A stretch of 64,000 bases of DNA, taken from positions 5,642,001 to 5,706,000 of the forward strand of contig NZ_CP150355.1 of NCBI RefSeq assembly GCF_051521495.1, in the 5' to 3' direction. Each line of letters starts with the position of its first letter. Position 1 is the stretch's first letter. Of this stretch, positions 61,890-64,000 are shown piece after piece. The notes beneath the pieces are model-generated. The model did not search any database, had not been told where the DNA came from, and was given only the letters and a program-made list of their open reading frames with translations. Origin of the DNA: Sorangium sp051521495. GTDB taxonomy: Bacteria > Myxococcota_A > Polyangia > Polyangiales > Polyangiaceae. The position numbers were made by a program, and so were the translations under genes.

Positions 61890-64000
61890 ATGGATCTGAG
61901 AGACTACGTTGTGGGGGAGGTGATGCACGAAGGGGCCGAGACCCGCGTGCGCCGCGCGGTCCATCGTCCCTCCGGCGACAGGGTGGTGCTCAAGCTCCCT
62001 GTGGCGGCCGCGCCGAGCTCGCGCGTGGCGGGGCGCATCCTGCATGAGCACCACATCCTGACACAGCTTGGAGAGGTGTCAGGGGTAGCGCGGGCGCGGG
62101 AGCTCCTGGTGCAGGGCGGCACGGTCGCGCTGGTGATCGAGGACCCCGGCTTCCGGTCGCTGGATCTACGGCTCGCCGAACGCGGGCGCCTGCCGGTGGA
62201 CGCGGGGCTGAGGCTAGGAGCGCTCCTCGCTCGAGTCCTCGAGGCCGTGCACGCGGCCGGCATAACGCACAAGGATATCAAACCACAGAACGTGCTGGTC
62301 GACGCGACGTACGCGCAGGTCAAGCTGCTCGACTTCGGCATCGCCTCGTCGCTGCCGCTGGAGGCGACGGCGGCGAGCATCCCCGAAGGGCTCGAGGGGA
62401 CACTGGCGTACATGTCGCCCGAGCAGACGGGCCGCACAGCGCGAGCGCTCGACCCCCGCACCGACCTGTATTCGCTCGGCGTGACGCTCTTCGAGGCGCT
62501 CTCAGGGCGGCTACCGTTCACCGAGCGCGACCCGCTCTCGCTGGTGCACGCGCACCTGGCCAAGGAGCCGCCGTCCCTCGACGAGGTCGTCCCCGATGTG
62601 CCTCCGGGCCTCGCGGCGATCGTGTCCAGGCTCCTCGCGAAGAACCCTGACCGGCGGTATCAGACGGCCAAGGGGGCGGCGGAAGACCTGGAGCGAGCGC
62701 TGCGCATGTGGCGCGAGCGCGGCGCGGTGGAGCGCTTCACGCTCGGGGACAAGGACTTCTCGCAGAAGCTGCGGCTACCCGACGTCCTCGTCGGGCGAGA
62801 GCACGAGCGCGATCTCCTGGGCGCAGCCTTCGCCCGCGCCGCCGAGGGCGCGGCGGAGCTCGTGCTCATCGGCGGCCCGTCCGGCATCGGCAAGACGGCG
62901 CTCGTGCGCACCGTCTACCGGGACATCGCGCGTGCGGAGCGCGGGCTCCTGATCTCGGGCAAGCACGACCAGCTCGCGCGGTCGACGCCCTACGCGGGCA
63001 TGGCGCAAGCGTTCGGGGCGCTGATGCAGCAGTGGCTGGCGAGCCCGAAGCCGGTGCTCACGGCCTGGCAGGATCGAATCAGGGCCGACGTGGGCGACAA
63101 CGCGCGGCTCATCGCCGACGTGGTGCCGGAGCTCGACCTGATCATGGGCAAGCTCGCGCCGGTGCCGCTGGTGCACGGCGAGCAGGTGCTCGCCCGCCAG
63201 AGGCTGACCTGGCTGAACTTCGTGCGGGCGGTCACGACGCCGAACGCGCCGCTCGTGATGTTCCTCGACGACATCCAGTGGGCCGACAGCGCCACGCTGG
63301 AGATCCTGAGGACGCTGCTGACCGACGCGGAGCGAAGAGAGCTCCTTCTGATCGCGGCGTACCGCGACAACGAGGCGCCCCCCGAGCACCCGCTGTGGAG
63401 GCTCGTGGCGTCGGTCGAGGAGAGCGGGGCGAGGGTGTCGAGGATGTCGGTGCGCCCCCTGTCGGTGGAGCACGTGCAGGCATGGGCAGCGCGGGCGCTG
63501 AACAGCGAGGCGGCGCGGGTGGAGCCGCTCTCGCGTGTCCTGTGGCAAAAGACGCGAGGAAACCCGTTCTTCATGGAGCAACTGCTGCTGTCCCTGCACC
63601 GGCAGAGCAAGGTGGCGCGGGACCCGGAGAGCGGCGCGTGGCGCTGGGACCAGAAGGAGCTCGAGCAGGCGCAGGCGACCGACAACGTCGTCGCCCTCCT
63701 GACGGACAAGCTGCTCGAGATGCCTGAAGCGACACAGCAGCTCCTGGGGCTCGCGGCGTGCGCCGGGCACGCCTTCCACCTCCACGACCTGGAGCGGCTC
63801 AGCGGATGGGAGCGCGCCCGGGTGACCGGCGCGCTGTGGCCCGCCCTGCGGGAGGAGCTGGTGGTGCCGGCCGATGGAGCCTACCGGACCGCGCAGGCGC
63901 TTGGAGACGCCGGAACCGGAATCGGAATCGGAATCGGAACCGGAGAGGGAGCGCTCGACGCTGAATACCGCTTCTTGCACGACCGCGTGCAGCAGGCGAG
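61890..64000 (+). CDS. Ser/Thr kinase-AAA ATPase multi-domain sensor, partial (C-terminus beyond window)
   Basis: ATG 61890 with GAAGAGGAGC upstream; the frame is open for 703 codons to the window end. The kinase domain (about 1-265) has VVLKLPV, HKDIKPQNVLVD, KLLDFGIASS and MSPEQTG (APE-like). The Gly-rich loop is degenerate (EVMHEGAETRV). A PknK-like ATPase follows: VGREHERDLL, Walker A GGPSGIGKTALV, Walker B LVMFLDDIQWADSATLE, then LWQKTRGNPFFMEQLL and YRFLHDRVQQA at the edge. Family members go on to GAF and histidine-kinase domains. A hexanucleotide repeat codes GTGIGIGIGTG near 63911. Confidence 0.9.
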   Translation, partial: MDLRDYVVGEVMHEGAETRVRRAVHRPSGDRVVLKLPVAAAPSSRVAGRILHEHHILTQLGEVSGVARARELLVQGGTVALVIEDPGFRSLDLRLAERGRLPVDAGLRLGALLARVLEAVHAAGITHKDIKPQNVLVDATYAQVKLLDFGIASSLPLEATAASIPEGLEGTLAYMSPEQTGRTARALDPRTDLYSLGVTLFEALSGRLPFTERDPLSLVHAHLAKEPPSLDEVVPDVPPGLAAIVSRLLAKNPDRRYQTAKGAAEDLERALRMWRERGAVERFTLGDKDFSQKLRLPDVLVGREHERDLLGAAFARAAEGAAELVLIGGPSGIGKTALVRTVYRDIARAERGLLISGKHDQLARSTPYAGMAQAFGALMQQWLASPKPVLTAWQDRIRADVGDNARLIADVVPELDLIMGKLAPVPLVHGEQVLARQRLTWLNFVRAVTTPNAPLVMFLDDIQWADSATLEILRTLLTDAERRELLLIAAYRDNEAPPEHPLWRLVASVEESGARVSRMSVRPLSVEHVQAWAARALNSEAARVEPLSRVLWQKTRGNPFFMEQLLLSLHRQSKVARDPESGAWRWDQKELEQAQATDNVVALLTDKLLEMPEATQQLLGLAACAGHAFHLHDLERLSGWERARVTGALWPALREELVVPADGAYRTAQALGDAGTGIGIGIGTGEGALDAEYRFLHDRVQQA

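Noticed and set aside
61890..64000. Considering the alternative plus-strand frame at 62708-63727 as a gene
   Set aside because: It is Arg/Ala-rich; the 61890 frame carries kinase and ATPase motifs throughout.

Overview
The window looks like chromosomal DNA of a large-genome, high-GC delta-proteobacterial myxobacterium, most likely Polyangiales (Sorangium/Polyangium-like). This is inferred from several things seen in the sequence: third-position-GC-rich genes, Ser/Thr kinases with long low-complexity tails, a GYF/AgmX-type membrane protein, many secreted lipoproteins with Gly-rich or Cys-rich linkers, SBBP-type propeller repeats, a STAND-NTPase/TPR protein, and rRNA genes of proteobacterial type. 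No species call is possible from sequence reading alone.

Layout. 1-5 kb (minus strand): a class-III iron alcohol dehydrogenase (cut by the window edge) behind a glutamine-synthetase-family enzyme, then a membrane protein overlapping a Ser/Thr kinase, then a small PLDc_N-like membrane protein. 4.9-5.7 kb: two tandem-repeat arrays, one carrying five near-identical 18-bp palindromes. 5.7-9 kb: a broken metallophosphoesterase/STAND NTPase/TPR gene and a PIN-domain toxin-antitoxin pair. 9-15.5 kb: secreted esterase, degenerate kinase/GYF protein, orphan Mla-type ABC ATPase, LpxL-like acyltransferase, and a NarL-type regulator lacking its phosphoacceptor Asp. 15.8-20 kb: matrixin-like metalloprotease, a lipoprotein and a KGG stress protein. 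20.4-25.3 kb: a full-length Lhr helicase.

25.8-32.2 kb: a complete rRNA operon on the minus strand. It has four tandem sigma-70-type promoters with identical 17-bp spacing, a leader, 16S, a tRNA-less spacer, 23S, and two tandem 5S genes each followed by its own hairpin terminator. Complementary flanks that should form the 16S and 23S processing stems are visible.

33-50 kb: a transglutaminase-elicitor-like lipoprotein, a 1549-residue HEAT-repeat protein, several small lipoproteins, a diheme cytochrome c lipoprotein, a GNAT acetyltransferase, an M2 (ACE-family) peptidase, a VOC protein, a PEGA lipoprotein, and two redox enzymes (MDR oxidoreductase and an Old-Yellow-Enzyme homologue). 50-64 kb: Uma2-like nuclease, divergent Hsp70, PAS-PAS-STAS protein, AEC transporter, zinc-ribbon protein, transketolase, SBBP lipoprotein, REC-STAS protein, and the start of a kinase/AAA multi-domain sensor running off the window.

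Three decayed mobile or nuclease fragments sit in intergenic DNA: an HNH endonuclease N-terminus, a group II intron reverse-transcriptase piece, and an IS3 OrfA with an internal deletion. Many intergenic gaps also carry short tandem repeats of differing period (7 to 63 bp), some of which run into gene 3' ends. The REC-STAS gene followed by the kinase/AAA gene (64-bp gap), together with the nearby PAS-STAS gene, suggests a local RsbR/partner-switching-like signalling group; this is inference. No CRISPR array, prophage or clear secondary-metabolite cluster was seen.
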